This document shows positions 47,691 to 58,761 of a stretch of 64,000 nt of DNA, one piece after another; within the stretch, counting starts at the first letter, position 1, and the number at the start of each line of letters is the position of its first letter. The stretch comes from Ustulina deusta. Lineage: Eukaryota > Ascomycota > Sordariomycetes > Xylariales > Xylariaceae. The translations under genes and the position numbers were made by a program. The DNA is taken from contig JAJNNX010000003.1 of the NCBI GenBank assembly GCA_023159155.1, positions 930,001-994,000 of the forward strand, read 5' to 3'. Under the pieces are notes generated by a model, which saw nothing but the letters and a program-made list of their open reading frames with translations, searched no databases and was not told the DNA's origin.

Positions 47691-48655
47691 AGTGTTTAAT
47701 GAGGCCAAGCCTCGAGTTGTTGTCTGGCTGAATTGAACTATAGCCTATCTATTTTCCAAGTCTACTACTACCTATCAGATGCCGATCATAGCAATATTAT
47801 GTGCAGTAGCTGGGGAACGCAGAGTCTTACCTACAAAGGTGTGCTATCTAGATAGTCTACGCTGGTTGGGCTGGCTGGGTTGGGATCTTGGAGCGCAGCA
47901 TTGCATTGAACACCTCAGCTCCTCACACACACCTTGCATCTTCCTATTAGAGCCTTGCGTGCGCAGATGCTCTCCAACCTCGCTGATGTGACCAATATTC
48001 CGTTGATAGTAATATCCGTGGTCATGATTACTTGTATCCTGGACGAGATATGTACAATGTACTCATGCTAAGTGTATAAATTCAATGCAGGCCCAGACCC
48101 CAGAATCCTCTTATACGAGCGAGGACGGGGTCATGGTCTCGCAATGGATTATCATACCTAGTACGAGTAGGATTGTGTGCTATTGCACGTTGGACAGTTC
48201 GATTCCATAACTAGACCTCGTAGATTCCTGCGGGTACATATGCCGCCTGCTTGTGTGACTTGTAACGCAGTAAGCCTCTCGGGCCTTTACGGTGTATGTA
48301 GATAGCCTGCTTATCAGTGTTCCTCATTCCTTCGAGACGTGTTTGTGCGATATTTGGAGTGCTTAGTAGGGGGGACAACTGTCCTAGAATCCTTAACCCA
48401 CGCAGGTAAGTATCCACGATGGTAGCAAAAGTTTCACCGACAATGCCGCCTCGCGGGGAGCGTCCGAAGTAATTGCACGAATGAGAGAGCCTTCTGAATG
48501 TGTACATACCAATCCAACTCGCACTTGTTGTACCTTATTGGTCTTGTTCTGATTTTTTTTTTTTTTCTATTTATTTACAGCCAAAAGAAATAGCCCCAGG
48601 TTTTCTCCATATAAGTGGTGTTAGTGCCCCTACCTTTTTGCCCATTTCCATTTCT

Positions 48656-48698
48656 GGGGGACCTGGGGCAAATGGGGGTAAATGGGGGTAAATGGGGG
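48656..48698 (+). repeat. G-run tandem repeat with quadruplex potential
   Basis: Five G runs of four or five residues (48656-48660, 48665-48668, 48674-48678, 48684-48688, 48694-48698) occur. The last three are separated by identical TAAAT-type spacers in a 10-nt unit. Confidence 0.8.
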
Positions 48699-50088
48699 CG
48701 AGTGGCTAATCTACCTGGTATCCATGTGTAGTTCCATCGGCACAATACCTATCACCTTATTCTCGGATACAACCCAATACATTGCACACACCTACCTAGG
48801 TAGGTTAGATAGAAATAAATCTAGGCACCATCCAGCGTAATGTGGCCTGTAGGTGTAGTGTATAGAGGTAGTAGTGTCAGGAGGGAGATACTACCTATAC
48901 TTATATATAGAGAGGTACTTTATTGAATATGGGTTTGCCCTGGATACCCTGTTGGCACGACATGTAATTTTCGATTCCCATATCATGCTCTGGGTCTCGT
49001 AAATAAATGTACCCAACATTCCCTGCTGCCCTATCTATCTGGAATGATTCCCCCCTTCACCTTTGCGGCCAACTCACTCTCTCCCTAATCCTGATTGACT
49101 TCTGCAGCCACTCAACCAACCAACGTGCCGAGTACAACAGCAAGCAAGCTGTCCTGGACTGATTCATCATTCACCTGCCTAAGCGAGGAGTCTTGTCAGA
49201 AAAAGAACTCGCAATCTGGTGTACACTCACTTTCGGAATCCGTTTTTTTTCTTCGGACGGGACTTTGTGAGAGAATACACTAATCTACTTGACAAGTTGG
49301 AGTGCCCAGTTCATCTAATAAACGACATCGCACAACACCCCGAGGCGGCCCAGTGTCCTTGTAGCGTTGTAATAGCTACCTGCGGTTACACGTACTCGTA
49401 CCCCAAGCTACACCCAGATCTGGGATCCCAAATCGCGGGGGGCCATTGTTTGTGTCAGGTTCTCAATGTGACTTACACAGCGAACCTATCTATTGTTCAT
49501 ACTAGTACATACACGCACACCCACAAACCACAAATCACAGCCCAGAAACCAGAAACCACAAACATTCCGTCTTCCTACACGGCTATATAATACAAAACAC
49601 GCACACACACAAACAGGTACTTGCCTACCTATAGTACTTGGATAGTGGCGAGACCCCTACCGACACCCAGACGCACATCCACCGCTCTTTCCAGCAGGGC
49701 AAAGCTGCAACCCAACACAGGTGTCAGACTAAGCACCGTAGGCAGTCGAGCCTCGCACAAATCTTGATACTTAATTCAACCGCCTTCCTTCGACCTGTCT
49801 CCCTGCACACTCTCCTCTTCTCTCCCACATCCCACTTCCGTGCACACACACACACACGCATACTGAAAAAAGCTGCTCGGCCGAATCACATCATCATCGC
49901 ACCAAATCCTCCGGCATCATACAGCCTGGATTCAGAAATAATATAATCTTGGTCTCCGGTACCGACCTCCTCCTCTTCACAAATCACACAATTTCCGTCG
50001 CAGTAAGTGAGCCTGACTACGCCGCCAACCTCATTCAAGCTGTGGTAGCCCTGACCCTCTCTGTAGGTCATCTACGCGCTTCATCAAC

Positions 50089-50322
50089 ATGCCTAGCCAA
50101 ATCGTTGCGCCTGTTCCTGTCACACCTCCTAGGAAGGGCACCCGTATTGCGGGCTCGTCAGATCTGTTCGCCAGCCTGAATGCCTCGCTCGAATCCAAGG
50201 CCAACAAGCCCACAACCCCTGTCCGCTCCATCCAAGAGCGCGACTGGGACGTTCCTGCACCACCGCCACCGAGTCCCGTCAGCTTTCATCCTGATCACTG
50301 GCAACACGGCCTGCGTCACTGA
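50089..50322 (+). CDS. Possible small protein of 77 residues
   Basis: The ATG at 50089 has a good fungal context (ACATCAACATGCC). The ORF reads as a composed, Pro/Ser-rich protein (MPSQIVAPVPVTPPRKGTRI ... SSDLFASLNASLESKANKP) ending in a more conserved-looking WDVPAPPPPSPVSFHPDHWQ. There is no signal peptide or membrane helix. Synonymous positions are C-rich, as in the other genes here. A CT-rich leader precedes it. I do not recognise a family; small proteins of this type are found in many ascomycete genomes without known function. Transcript or homology data would settle it. Confidence 0.5.
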   Translation: MPSQIVAPVPVTPPRKGTRIAGSSDLFASLNASLESKANKPTTPVRSIQERDWDVPAPPPPSPVSFHPDHWQHGLRH

Positions 50323-51717
50323 TCGGTGTTGCACGGGTGGAACCCAGTGAGGGCGGCAAGGAAACCCCGGCTCGTATACCTCGGGCCGAGGGATAATGAC
50401 TCTTCTGCATGTAACTTGTATTGCTAGCAAGCGACTTTTCTTTCCTTTGTTCGCGTCATTCTAGGAGTTACGGGCACTGCACAAGGCAAAGAGATGCATT
50501 CGGGTGTATACAAAAGCCGAGGGAAAGGCATGCATGGATCGTCGTTTGAGCTAGAGGCTTGGACCATGGGTTATTCTTTCCTACGATGAGTAAAAAGGTC
50601 TCATCATCTGTACTATTGAGTGGTCTTGAGATGGAATTGTTACACTCCTAATCGATGAAGGTGGCGCCTAGTCTACAGGTTGTACCTATAGGCAGTATGC
50701 CGGACAAAGACCTACCTACGGGATACCCAGCCTAGCAATGGGCGCAAAAGTGAATTGAGTTGTTGACTATTGACCGGGATTAAGATGCGGTCAGCTACTG
50801 CCATTATTATCGTGATGAATTCTGTTGATGCCCGTATTATGGGGTTGTCCCATCTGCTTCAGGTACTATTACGTCGCCGGAGCTAGTACAATGTTCGATG
50901 AAGAACGACACTGATTCCGAGATAGCGGGTCCAACAGAAACATGAAAGGGAAAAGTGGTGTGGAATTGCCTTAACGTCCGTGAACGGGCTACTCTTTGCA
51001 TAGGTAGAAAGTAGGTAGGACGAGAGGTTCGAAGGAGCAGACCCCGGTCTACCAAGCTCTGTGGGAATGGCTGCCTCGGCATACGATGCCAAGTCTCCGG
51101 GTATAGGTAGATAGATCGATTATAAGATATTTTCCGATTGCCCATTGGTAGAGCGATGCTCACAGCCCTGCCTATGATACCTGAGGAACTAAATCCCGAA
51201 AAAAGGAATATTTGATGGATTAAAGAGTGGATTCATTAGGTGATCTGGTCGTTGAGGGAACGAAACGTGCAAAGCAGAAAAGCGCGTCTTGGCATAATGC
51301 AAACCCCCACACGAGCTCGACACCAGCTTTTATTTAATGGGTCGTATAGTGGGTCATTTGGCGCCCGCAAGTGCTTTACGCGCCCAAGTTTTCCAAAATC
51401 GCGTGTTCTAAGTGGGGTGTCGCGTTTTACGACGCGCCCTTGTCGCGACCCTCTCCCTTGCTTAGCCCTTCCTAATATCCTGGCCTCCCTGTCCGCTCCC
51501 GTGTGTTTTTTGCAGCAACAACAACAACCAGAGCTCTGACTTCCCGATCTCCCTTCATCACCATCGTCATCGCTGATGTCTTGAAGTGATATGTTCTAAT
51601 CTGCTTAGAGTTTTCCAATTGCGTCACAATCAACTGGTCTTGCCTTCTTCGGTGTCTCTAATACATCACTGTGACCTCGTTTCAATACAAAAACGGCCGT
51701 ATCATTGCGCAGCCACG
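50323..51717. other. Intergenic region and Cdt1 promoter
   Basis: There is no gene in the left part. The right part (51283-51436) holds the MCB/E2F-like cluster described as a separate feature. The last 180 bases are CT-rich and likely contain the transcription start and leader. Confidence 0.55.
51283..51436. promoter_or_regulatory. Cluster of MCB-core (ACGCG) and E2F-like sites upstream of Cdt1
   Basis: ACGCG or its complement CGCGT occurs at 51283-51287, 51378-51382, 51400-51404, 51421-51425 and 51432-51436. A perfect TTTGGCGC is at 51357-51364. These are binding motifs of the G1/S factors MBF (Mbp1/Swi6) and E2F. The cluster lies 280-440 bp before the Cdt1 ATG, so S-phase regulated expression is likely. 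Binding is inferred, not shown. Confidence 0.55.
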
Positions 51718-53256
51718 ATGCCAGCCGTAAAACAGCAGCGGAAAGCAGCGGCCGGCTCCAAGGTCAAGACTTCTCAACAACACGCATCGTCAAATATTAG
51801 CAGTTTCGCCCGTGTGTCCAAGACTGTCGGTAATGCCGCTGCCAAGAAGGCGCTTGCTCCTTCAACCCCCACGAAAGTCGTGAAGCTTGAGCCCATCACA
51901 CCCGCTTCACGGAAACGCAAGGTCATTGCATCCATCGAGGACGACTCTTCCGCCGACGAGCGGCCGACCAAGCTCGCTCCTTCTTCAATCCAAAAGCCCA
52001 CATCCTCGACCGCGACGACAACTCCAATCCAACCCGTGAAGCGCGGTCGTGGCCGTCCTCCCAAAAAGGCGCGTCCCGAGCCCACGCCACGGAAGCGAGT
52101 GCGCAGCCCCAGCGTCTCTGATTCTGACGCATCGACCATTGATACTGGAGCACTATTCAAGAAACTGCGCCTCGAATCGTCACCGTCTCGGTTTTCGTCC
52201 CCTGCTACCGCCGATACGTCAGTCGCAGGCTCAGATATCGAGTTGGACCCGAACCCTGCCAAGTCTGGCAAGCTCCCCGAAGAGGTCCTCAATCTCATAG
52301 ACCTGCACACCGCGTTCTTGAAGACCCTGACGCTGCATTATGCGCACAATGGCTCGAATGTACCCGCCGACCTGCGAGTTATTTGTCCCAACGTCGCCCG
52401 CGCTTGGGGCAAGAAGAAGGTTACGGATGCAGATCTCCGAATTTGTCTGGGTGTTCTCGGCAGTTCCTCATCATCGCCGAATAGCAGCCCCTTTAGTCTC
52501 TCCAACTACGGGCGCGGCAAGGTCTGCGTCGAAATCAACCAATCTCATGATTTCGGGCCATTAAGCGAGGATAAGCTGAATGCACTTTTTCGCACGAACA
52601 TTACCTCTCTGTGGACGACATTCCGTGCCAGCGGAAATGGAAACGCGTTGTCAGGCGGATCCGCGTTTCTTCCCACCCTTCCCAAAGCTCCCGTGACGCT
52701 CTGCGAATCCCTAGCCAAAGCCTCGCCCCTACTCCTCAAGGGCCAGCAGCGCCTCGAAGACCTCAAGCACGGCATCGCGATCAAGAAGCAAGCGAAAGTC
52801 ACTGCGAAACCGTCTACGGCGGATACCCCGATGACAAATGCCGATGGGTCCAAGATGAGCGTCCTCGACCGCATTCGCTTCAAATCCTTGCAGAAAGCCG
52901 CGTTGCCCGCTGGCCTCTCGCCTGCTCAGCTTGAGCGCCGCGGCGCGCTTCAACGCGTCGAAGAGGTATCGGCTCTCATCGGCATGCTCAGCCGCGCGTC
53001 GACCGAAGGAGGCATGGGCGGCCGCATCAGCTTCACCATGGCGACGCTGCTCGAAAAGCTGAAGGATTCGTTCCGCATGGGGATTTCGAAGCCAGAGGGC
53101 GCCGTGTGCGTCCGGCTGCTCGCAACCGAGGTGGCCCCCGAATGGGTCCGTGTCGTCACGCTCTCGGGACGGGAGAACGTCGTCGTCGAGGTTTCTTGCC
53201 AGCTCGGCAAACCCGAGATCGCGAGACGGGTGCAGAACATACTAGGAAGGGAATGA
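51718..53256 (+). CDS. CDT1: DNA replication licensing factor Cdt1
   Basis: This is a single-exon gene of 512 codons. The ATG at 51718 is the first in the frame; upstream in-frame codons lack ATG. The N-terminal 180 residues are basic and disordered with several S/T-P sites and an AT-hook-like KRGRGRPPKKARP. The middle domain (about 185-345) starts NLIDLHTAFLKTLTLHYAHNG and continues through VARAWGKKKVTDADLRICLG and RGKVCVEINQSHDFG, which resembles the geminin-binding winged helix. The C-terminal winged helix (about 400-512) includes SPAQLERRGALQRVEEVSAL and ends with LGKPEIARRVQNIL; this is the MCM-binding CDT1_C domain. Cdt1 loads the Mcm2-7 helicase at origins with Orc and Cdc6. The family assignment rests on the order of both winged-helix segments. 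Confidence 0.85.
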   Translation: MPAVKQQRKAAAGSKVKTSQQHASSNISSFARVSKTVGNAAAKKALAPSTPTKVVKLEPITPASRKRKVIASIEDDSSADERPTKLAPSSIQKPTSSTATTTPIQPVKRGRGRPPKKARPEPTPRKRVRSPSVSDSDASTIDTGALFKKLRLESSPSRFSSPATADTSVAGSDIELDPNPAKSGKLPEEVLNLIDLHTAFLKTLTLHYAHNGSNVPADLRVICPNVARAWGKKKVTDADLRICLGVLGSSSSSPNSSPFSLSNYGRGKVCVEINQSHDFGPLSEDKLNALFRTNITSLWTTFRASGNGNALSGGSAFLPTLPKAPVTLCESLAKASPLLLKGQQRLEDLKHGIAIKKQAKVTAKPSTADTPMTNADGSKMSVLDRIRFKSLQKAALPAGLSPAQLERRGALQRVEEVSALIGMLSRASTEGGMGGRISFTMATLLEKLKDSFRMGISKPEGAVCVRLLATEVAPEWVRVVTLSGRENVVVEVSCQLGKPEIARRVQNILGRE

Positions 53257-54258
53257 CGGAGATGTGGGGATAACGACGAAGAGAAAAAAAAAAGCGTGGA
53301 GCGATGCTGGTTTTGCGTCTTGTTTGTCATGGGCTTGCTGGGTGTTCCTGGGAAGTTAGGTCTGGACAGCATTGTGTTTCTGGGGTTACAAGGTCACAGG
53401 GTCATACTATGGAAGTTTTGCATGGCGCTGCGTTGTGTTGCATCATAGGCTGCTGTCCTTGCCGGTATCGCATGGAAAAGGGTCTTGTTTACGCTTGTGT
53501 TTATTGGGGTTTCTGGTCGCTGGATACCACTTCCTTACACTTCGTGTATTATCTGCATTGCGATCCGAGAGATCACGGAGGGTATATATGTGTGTACGAT
53601 GCGAGGAGTTGAAATGAGCATCGTTAGCGAAAATTGCATTTAAACAAATAACCTGGATCAATTTTGGTGAAGCCTTTAGTTTGATAGGTTCGATGTAACA
53701 GGACACGTAGGGCGTAGAATCGTGTATGGGCAATGCCCTGTTTTGACTCGTTGATACTCACGCACACAAGACGGATAGAGGGCAGATGAGGGGAGATGAA
53801 GAGCAAGGAAGCAACGAAATCTAGCGATGATATGATTCTGTCTATTCCTCTCTATGTATGCAGGTCTGTAAGAAAGACCATTCCTGTATATAACACCCGG
53901 AGTTCTCCAGGGCGATGAAAAAAAAACCGCGTACGCCTCGCATTGAAGGTTACCTAAGCTCGCCTGGTCTCGAAGGCCCATCAGACGCATTTTTCTGGTG
54001 GTGGTGTTTCCCTCTTGCGCATGTCTCGTCATACATGATTGAACGAGGTGAGCTGGCTTGCAAAGGCAGCCTGCCAGTCCAGTCAGTCAGCCCAGTTTAC
54101 TCGTTGATGTTCTCTTTTGATATATTCAAATTTTTGGGGGGTTTTTCCTTCCCTTCCTTCCTTTCTTTCTTTCTTCTCCTCTTGGAGGAGATAGAGATAG
54201 ATAGATGGATGGATGGATGGATGGATAGATATGTGGATATGCAGGTCTTTATGTCTCT
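53257..54258. other. Intergenic region between convergent Cdt1 and Mbf1 genes
   Basis: No gene is seen. A tetranucleotide repeat precedes the Mbf1 stop codon in the 3' flank (listed separately), and T/C-rich tracts occur at 54130-54185. Confidence 0.55.
54191..54230. repeat. (GATA)/(GGAT)n microsatellite in the Mbf1 3' flank
   Basis: Tandem GATA units pass into GGAT units, probably within the 3' UTR of the Mbf1 gene. Confidence 0.85.
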
Positions 54259-55099
54259 TTATTTCCCCTTGGACTTGAACTTGGGCTCGCCGATGCCTTG
54301 GCCGCGCAGCTTGACGTTGAGGACGCGCTCCATGGCGCTGAGGACCTTCTGGTCGGGGACGGCGGTGCCGCGCTCGAACTCGGCGACCACGCCGGCCGTC
54401 GTGTTGCACCGCGTGGCGAGGTCCTTCTGCGTCATCTTCGGCTCCATCTTCTGCCGCGCCGCGCTGATGGCGTCGCCGACTACCTTGCCCACCGTGTTCG
54501 GCTTGATGATGTCGTCGCTGCGGTCGACCTTTGTCAGGTGCTGGCCTTCGGGACCTTTGCCGACCTAATAGGGGAGGGGGTTGTTAGCAGCGTTCCTTTG
54601 TCTGCGAGTGGTGAGGCGGTTGGTTGAGGGCGGGTGTGTGAGGATGGGGAGAGCCGCTTCGTTCTTGGCGATGGAAGCGGTTGTTGGGTGGCAAGTAAGT
54701 CCGAGAGCGGACCTGGGGATCATCGACAACCGGGACAAGAGCCGAAAACAAGTGTTGTGAGGTCTAGCGGAAGGTGTGTGGGGAGCATGTAGATCTAGAT
54801 AGATAGTCCATCTCGTAGGTTTGCGTGCCATCTCGTCTGTGGAGGGTTCAAGAGCGATGGCGATGGCGATGGATGCTCACGTGTGGCAGCGAGAGAGAGA
54901 GAGGGAGGGAGAGAGAGGAATGGTGGGATCGGCCTACCTGGTTGCCTGTTGAGAACTTCTTCTCTGTCGCAATAGAACTGCCGCCACGCTTCGCGGCGTT
55001 GACGGCCGCGTTTCCTCGCAAGACCGTCTCCCTCTGCGAGGCGCCGCTGCCTCGAGTCTTGCTTCCGATCTTGGTGACGGCATCCCAGTCATCCGACAT
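54259..55099 (-). CDS. MBF1: Multiprotein bridging factor 1 (transcriptional coactivator Mbf1)
   Basis: There are two exons on the minus strand, 55099-54938 and 54564-54259, separated by a 373-nt intron (GTAGGC...TATTAG) at phase 0. The product is 155 residues. The N-terminal Mbf1 domain starts [17 protein letters not shown] and includes [16 protein letters not shown]. After [16 protein letters not shown] comes the helix-turn-helix (XRE/Cro) domain [20 protein letters not shown], followed by [20 protein letters not shown]. The C-terminus is the usual short basic tail ([10 protein letters not shown]). Mbf1 bridges TATA-binding protein and bZIP activators of the Gcn4 type and also acts at stalled ribosomes. 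The intron is unusually long for this window and contains GATGGC and GA repeats. Confidence 0.95.
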
Positions 55100-57900
55100 C
55101 TTGGCGGTGGGTTTGGCGGGGTTTCGGGAGGGGTGGCTGTGGAATGGACGTCGTCTGAGCCGCAAGAGCGAGGTTTTGTGGGAAAGTCGTGAGGTGGCCG
55201 CGCCGACGAGGTGTGTTGGTGGAATTGATGTTGGGGAGAGAAAAATGCTGTCTTGAATCAAGCTTGACAGATGTGTCGCTTTATTTGCGCCGTGGAATGT
55301 CAAGGAATCGGAATGGCGTAGAAAGCGGGTCTCTCGCAGCGGCCGGCTGACTCAATCGGCGGTCCTGGAGGCGGGGAATAATTGTGGCTTAGCTGTAAAA
55401 ATAGGGTGCGGTAGTATGGAAGACATGACAATCCCTAAACTCTAAACCCGAAACTCTGTCCTCGGGCATAATAATTCGGGTTTCCCAGGAAGGAATTATG
55501 CCGTGTAATTCTCGGATACAGCCTGAGGAATTGGGTATTGTTGTATTACGGAAAATGGAGCTTGATGAAGACTAGGTGCCAGCCTACGCATATACGACGT
55601 GGTAGTCGGGTACTTACATCTCTAGGGGGTACCAGATTCAAGATGAGGCTGGCCTTGTGGCTTGACTATGTACCTCACTACAGTGGGGTAGGTTAGGTAC
55701 CTATTACTCACTACCTAGGATCTAGGTATAATCGACTAGGTAGGTACTTAGTATGTTTCCCACGCCCGATCTCAAGAATCCTCACAGGCTGGACTATAGA
55801 TGAGTCTTACTTGCTTTCAGAGTGCCAGGATATCCTAAAGTTACAACCTATTATATGCCAAATCAGAATAGGGAATTATCAACACTGTAGGTGTAGTAAG
55901 TACGTAAATTTCACGATCCAGCTCTGAGGACTTCTCTGCGGCAAGCCTCTGCATATCGAACAGACGTGATTATAGCCTAGATCTCGAGTTGATGGCTCTT
56001 GCCGCCAAAACAAGCTATACAGTGGTGGTCGTCTATACTTCTCTCTGTTCACGTGTATGTCAGGATGGGTACATTGGGGACACGTGTTGTTGTACAAAAT
56101 AGTCTAAGAATTAAATACAGGCAATCGCTGCTATTACAACATACAAAATACTCCCTTAGTTCTACCAGCCACATGGCAGTATATAGTGAGCGCCAAATCA
56201 TGCCTTTCTTTGCCTAGTCGGCAAGCAGCTATTGCTTGTAATGTGTTAGACGATTTGATTGTCTCATACGATGTATCTATCTATTCTTCGTTGCCCTCTC
56301 CTAGAAATTGGCCGCTGTGAGGGATGCTAGACTCCGGTGTCCCATTTTCGAGACGGATACAATGGTGCATGAAATTACCAATTTAGCAAACCATTGAGAG
56401 GAGAAGCATCCTGTGAGCTACGGGCTAGCTCTTTCTGCTCTTACTATCATCTAGAGATATTGTAGAAATAATGCTGTCACAAAGTAGACATCTCGCTACG
56501 GACCGGAGGGAAGATTATAAGCGAGCGGGACTTGAGGATGACAATCGGCGATTTTGCTAACATAATAAGTTCTTCAAATTTTACGGAAACACTTAATTTC
56601 TGTAGTAAAGTAGCTCGTCGGCTCATCATCGCGGTCGAGTGGGAGAGTGTGGTTTTTGGAGCCTGCTGTGTTTTATGCCAAGTTAATACGCCGTTATGGC
56701 TAGTTATACCGAACTCCCGAAACGAATGGGCGGTTGGCTAAAAATAAGAGGCCTTTCCTCTGTTTTACGACGCTGGGGGCAGGATGTTTGGATAGAGCGA
56801 AAGAAGCGGAAGTAGATACGTTTAGCTGTTACCGTGTTCACATATACGAAGGCATTACGGTTGGACTGCTGTTCCTCCTAACTGCTACGTTTTCACTCAG
56901 GTACCTCTAAGGCAAGAAGCTATGCCGAGACTGCGTGTGAGTATACCAAGTCCGAGGATTTCGTGAGAAAGGTGTTCGAAAGTCCAACGGCCAGCTCTGT
57001 GTGGATAACAATGAATCTGAGTTGCAATTGATGTCCGGGGAAAACGGAATGGCGAAAGAATGGTTTATAATTGGAAATCCAGACAATTATTTTTTGGTTT
57101 GCGAAGAATTTATCGCCATTTATTCCGATCATCAAAGCCCCGTATGATAATTCTGCGTAGAGAAGTATATGGTGAAGCTTATATCTATACGTAAAGACGA
57201 AGCCAAACCTCGCCTTGCTGCTTACGTGCTTTGCCCATTTCAGTACTTGTTTTTATTATTCAGGCTTTCTTGTTGGGAGTTCCAAGGGCTGAAGTGGTGT
57301 TTCTGGTGGTCCAATATTCGTGGACTGTTAAATACCGCGTTTCGAGGCGCGGTATATTATTGACTAGGTGGGATCCTCGTAGAAAAAGGTAGTTGTCTAA
57401 TATTAAGAGGTAAAAGTTTGACGGGCTTCTCACATTTCGAATGAGCAATGCTGCCTGGCTCCCAGGGGAAATTTTGTTCGTGATAGGCGAAGCTATTGAC
57501 CGTACACAACTATCATCAGTTCGAAAGCTCTCATTCATATTTAGGTGGCTGTAGATCATATTCCTTGCCCTTTTCTTGGATTGTGGAGGAGGTTGTAACC
57601 CGCGCTTTAAACGGGTACTTGGCGTATAGTGCCACCCCAAGCTAGGCATTGGTCGACCTGCCACTGAGATAGAATGAGGGCTCGAGTGTGTCTTCAGAAA
57701 CGATCTAACATATCTTGTTAAGCGAGAATCATTCCGAACAGCGCCTCAAACGCGAATGATAGACCAATGCGGCCAACTGTAACTGGAAGAAAGCCGAATG
57801 TTGCAGAGCACCTGGAATGAAAGGTGCCGGATTCCCGCATCCTATTCAGGATTCGCCCCTTGTTCTCATGATTCTGAGGCGATGTTTGCGGGTTGAATGA
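55100..57900. other. Gene-poor region right of Mbf1
   Basis: The first 200 bases form the Mbf1 promoter and leader. TACCTAGGTA-type motifs cluster at about 55685-55760. The rest is AT-richer DNA with short ORFs. The longest (57260-57664, minus, 134 codons) has no recognisable domain. I see no gene. Confidence 0.5.
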
Positions 57901-58080
57901 GAAATGTACCATTTTGCTATCGGAATCGACTTTGCTTCCAAAGCTGGCTCCAAGGAGACCGTCGCTCCTATTGGCAAAGCCAAGTTATCTAGATTATGGG
58001 TGCTTCGCTGTTACGAGGAAATTGCACGGACTGCCCAAAAAATTGAGCCGTTACTCCAACTCGAGTAACCGATATGCAAT
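57901..58080 (+). pseudogene. Protein-like fragment of unknown origin
   Basis: An open frame from about 57911 to 58068 encodes FAIGIDFASKAGSKETVAPI and then LWVLRCYEEIARTAQKIEPL and ends at a TAA. The amphipathic helix-like pattern suggests part of a once functional gene, possibly the N-terminal domain of an NLR-like protein. It has no start codon or matching exons. Recognition is weak. Confidence 0.25.
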
Positions 58081-58520
58081 GCAACCTCTTGGGGGGCGTT
58101 CGAGGTTTTCGGGTCTCGTCTATGGACAGAAGTGTGTTACCTAGATTGAGATAGACATCTTGTGCTGATGCTCTTCATCGCATATCGATTTGTATAATGT
58201 GGTACGGATATTCTGGCCATGAGCTCTAATCCTTCGTCCACTGGTGGCCGGGGTTTTTGTCGCGCCGTAAGAACTTTGATTGTGGTTTCAACGCAAGTCG
58301 GCGACCGAACCCGATTTCCGCGAATGTTAAGCGGTGAGGCATCGGTCCCAATCAAGGAAGAGCGTTGTTTCTCGAATCACCTATCCTCCCCTTCATGAGC
58401 TGGGTACTATGGGACAAATAACAAGGCTACCTGTCGCGTCATTTATTTGAGTATCTCAAACGCCCCGGAGCTCCTCGTCCAACGAAGTGAACCCAGTGCG
58501 TGACAAGCGCTGCACACGGA
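58081..58520. other. Stretch between two protein-like fragments
   Basis: No gene, repeat or RNA is recognised. Confidence 0.4.
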
Positions 58521-58761
58521 GCATCTTTTATTTGATATTCTGCCCTGGGGCTTCAGCAATACCCCGGGTCTTTGGTTGCATATACATCCCGTTTCAGAAA
58601 CCAATGGCAGGCCAGTGCTCTGCCTCGAGGTTACCAACGAGACACGCAACCTTGGTACGGAATACTGTGTTATTCTCCAGGGCTGTTGGTCGTATTGCGG
58701 ATCCTGTTTCGGCTTTAAACTATCGGAGCCAGAGAGCTCGGGATCTCGGATACTGAAATAG
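58521..58761 (+). pseudogene. Protein-like fragment of unknown origin
   Basis: An open frame encodes DILPWGFSNTPGLWLHIHPV and then TRNLGTEYCVILQGCWSYCG and stops after SSGSRILK. The reading looks like a genuine protein segment with conserved-type Trp, Gly and Cys, but I know no family and there is no start codon. An antisense ORF (58443-58784) looks less protein-like. It is probably a remnant. Confidence 0.3.

Larger units (their letters stand above)
43573..50088. other. 6.5 kb gene-free region rich in simple repeats and palindromic motifs
   Basis: Several ORFs of 60-169 codons occur on both strands (the largest is 45548-46057, minus), but none has a domain, intron structure or protein-like composition. 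There are TACCTAGGTA-type palindromes at about 46430-46505 and 48791-48806, an AAATAAAA-rich tract at 47616-47690, a G-run array at 48656-48698 and CA-rich stretches at 49504-49860. The final 900 bases are CA- and CT-rich and may be the leader of the small ORF at 50089. Confidence 0.5.

Noticed and set aside
51774..52310. 178-codon ORF on the minus strand
   Set aside because: It is antisense to the low-complexity N-terminal part of Cdt1 and has no protein-like order of residues.
54083..54409. 108-codon ORF on the minus strand overlapping the Mbf1 3' end
   Set aside because: It is another frame of the Mbf1 second exon running into a GGAT microsatellite.
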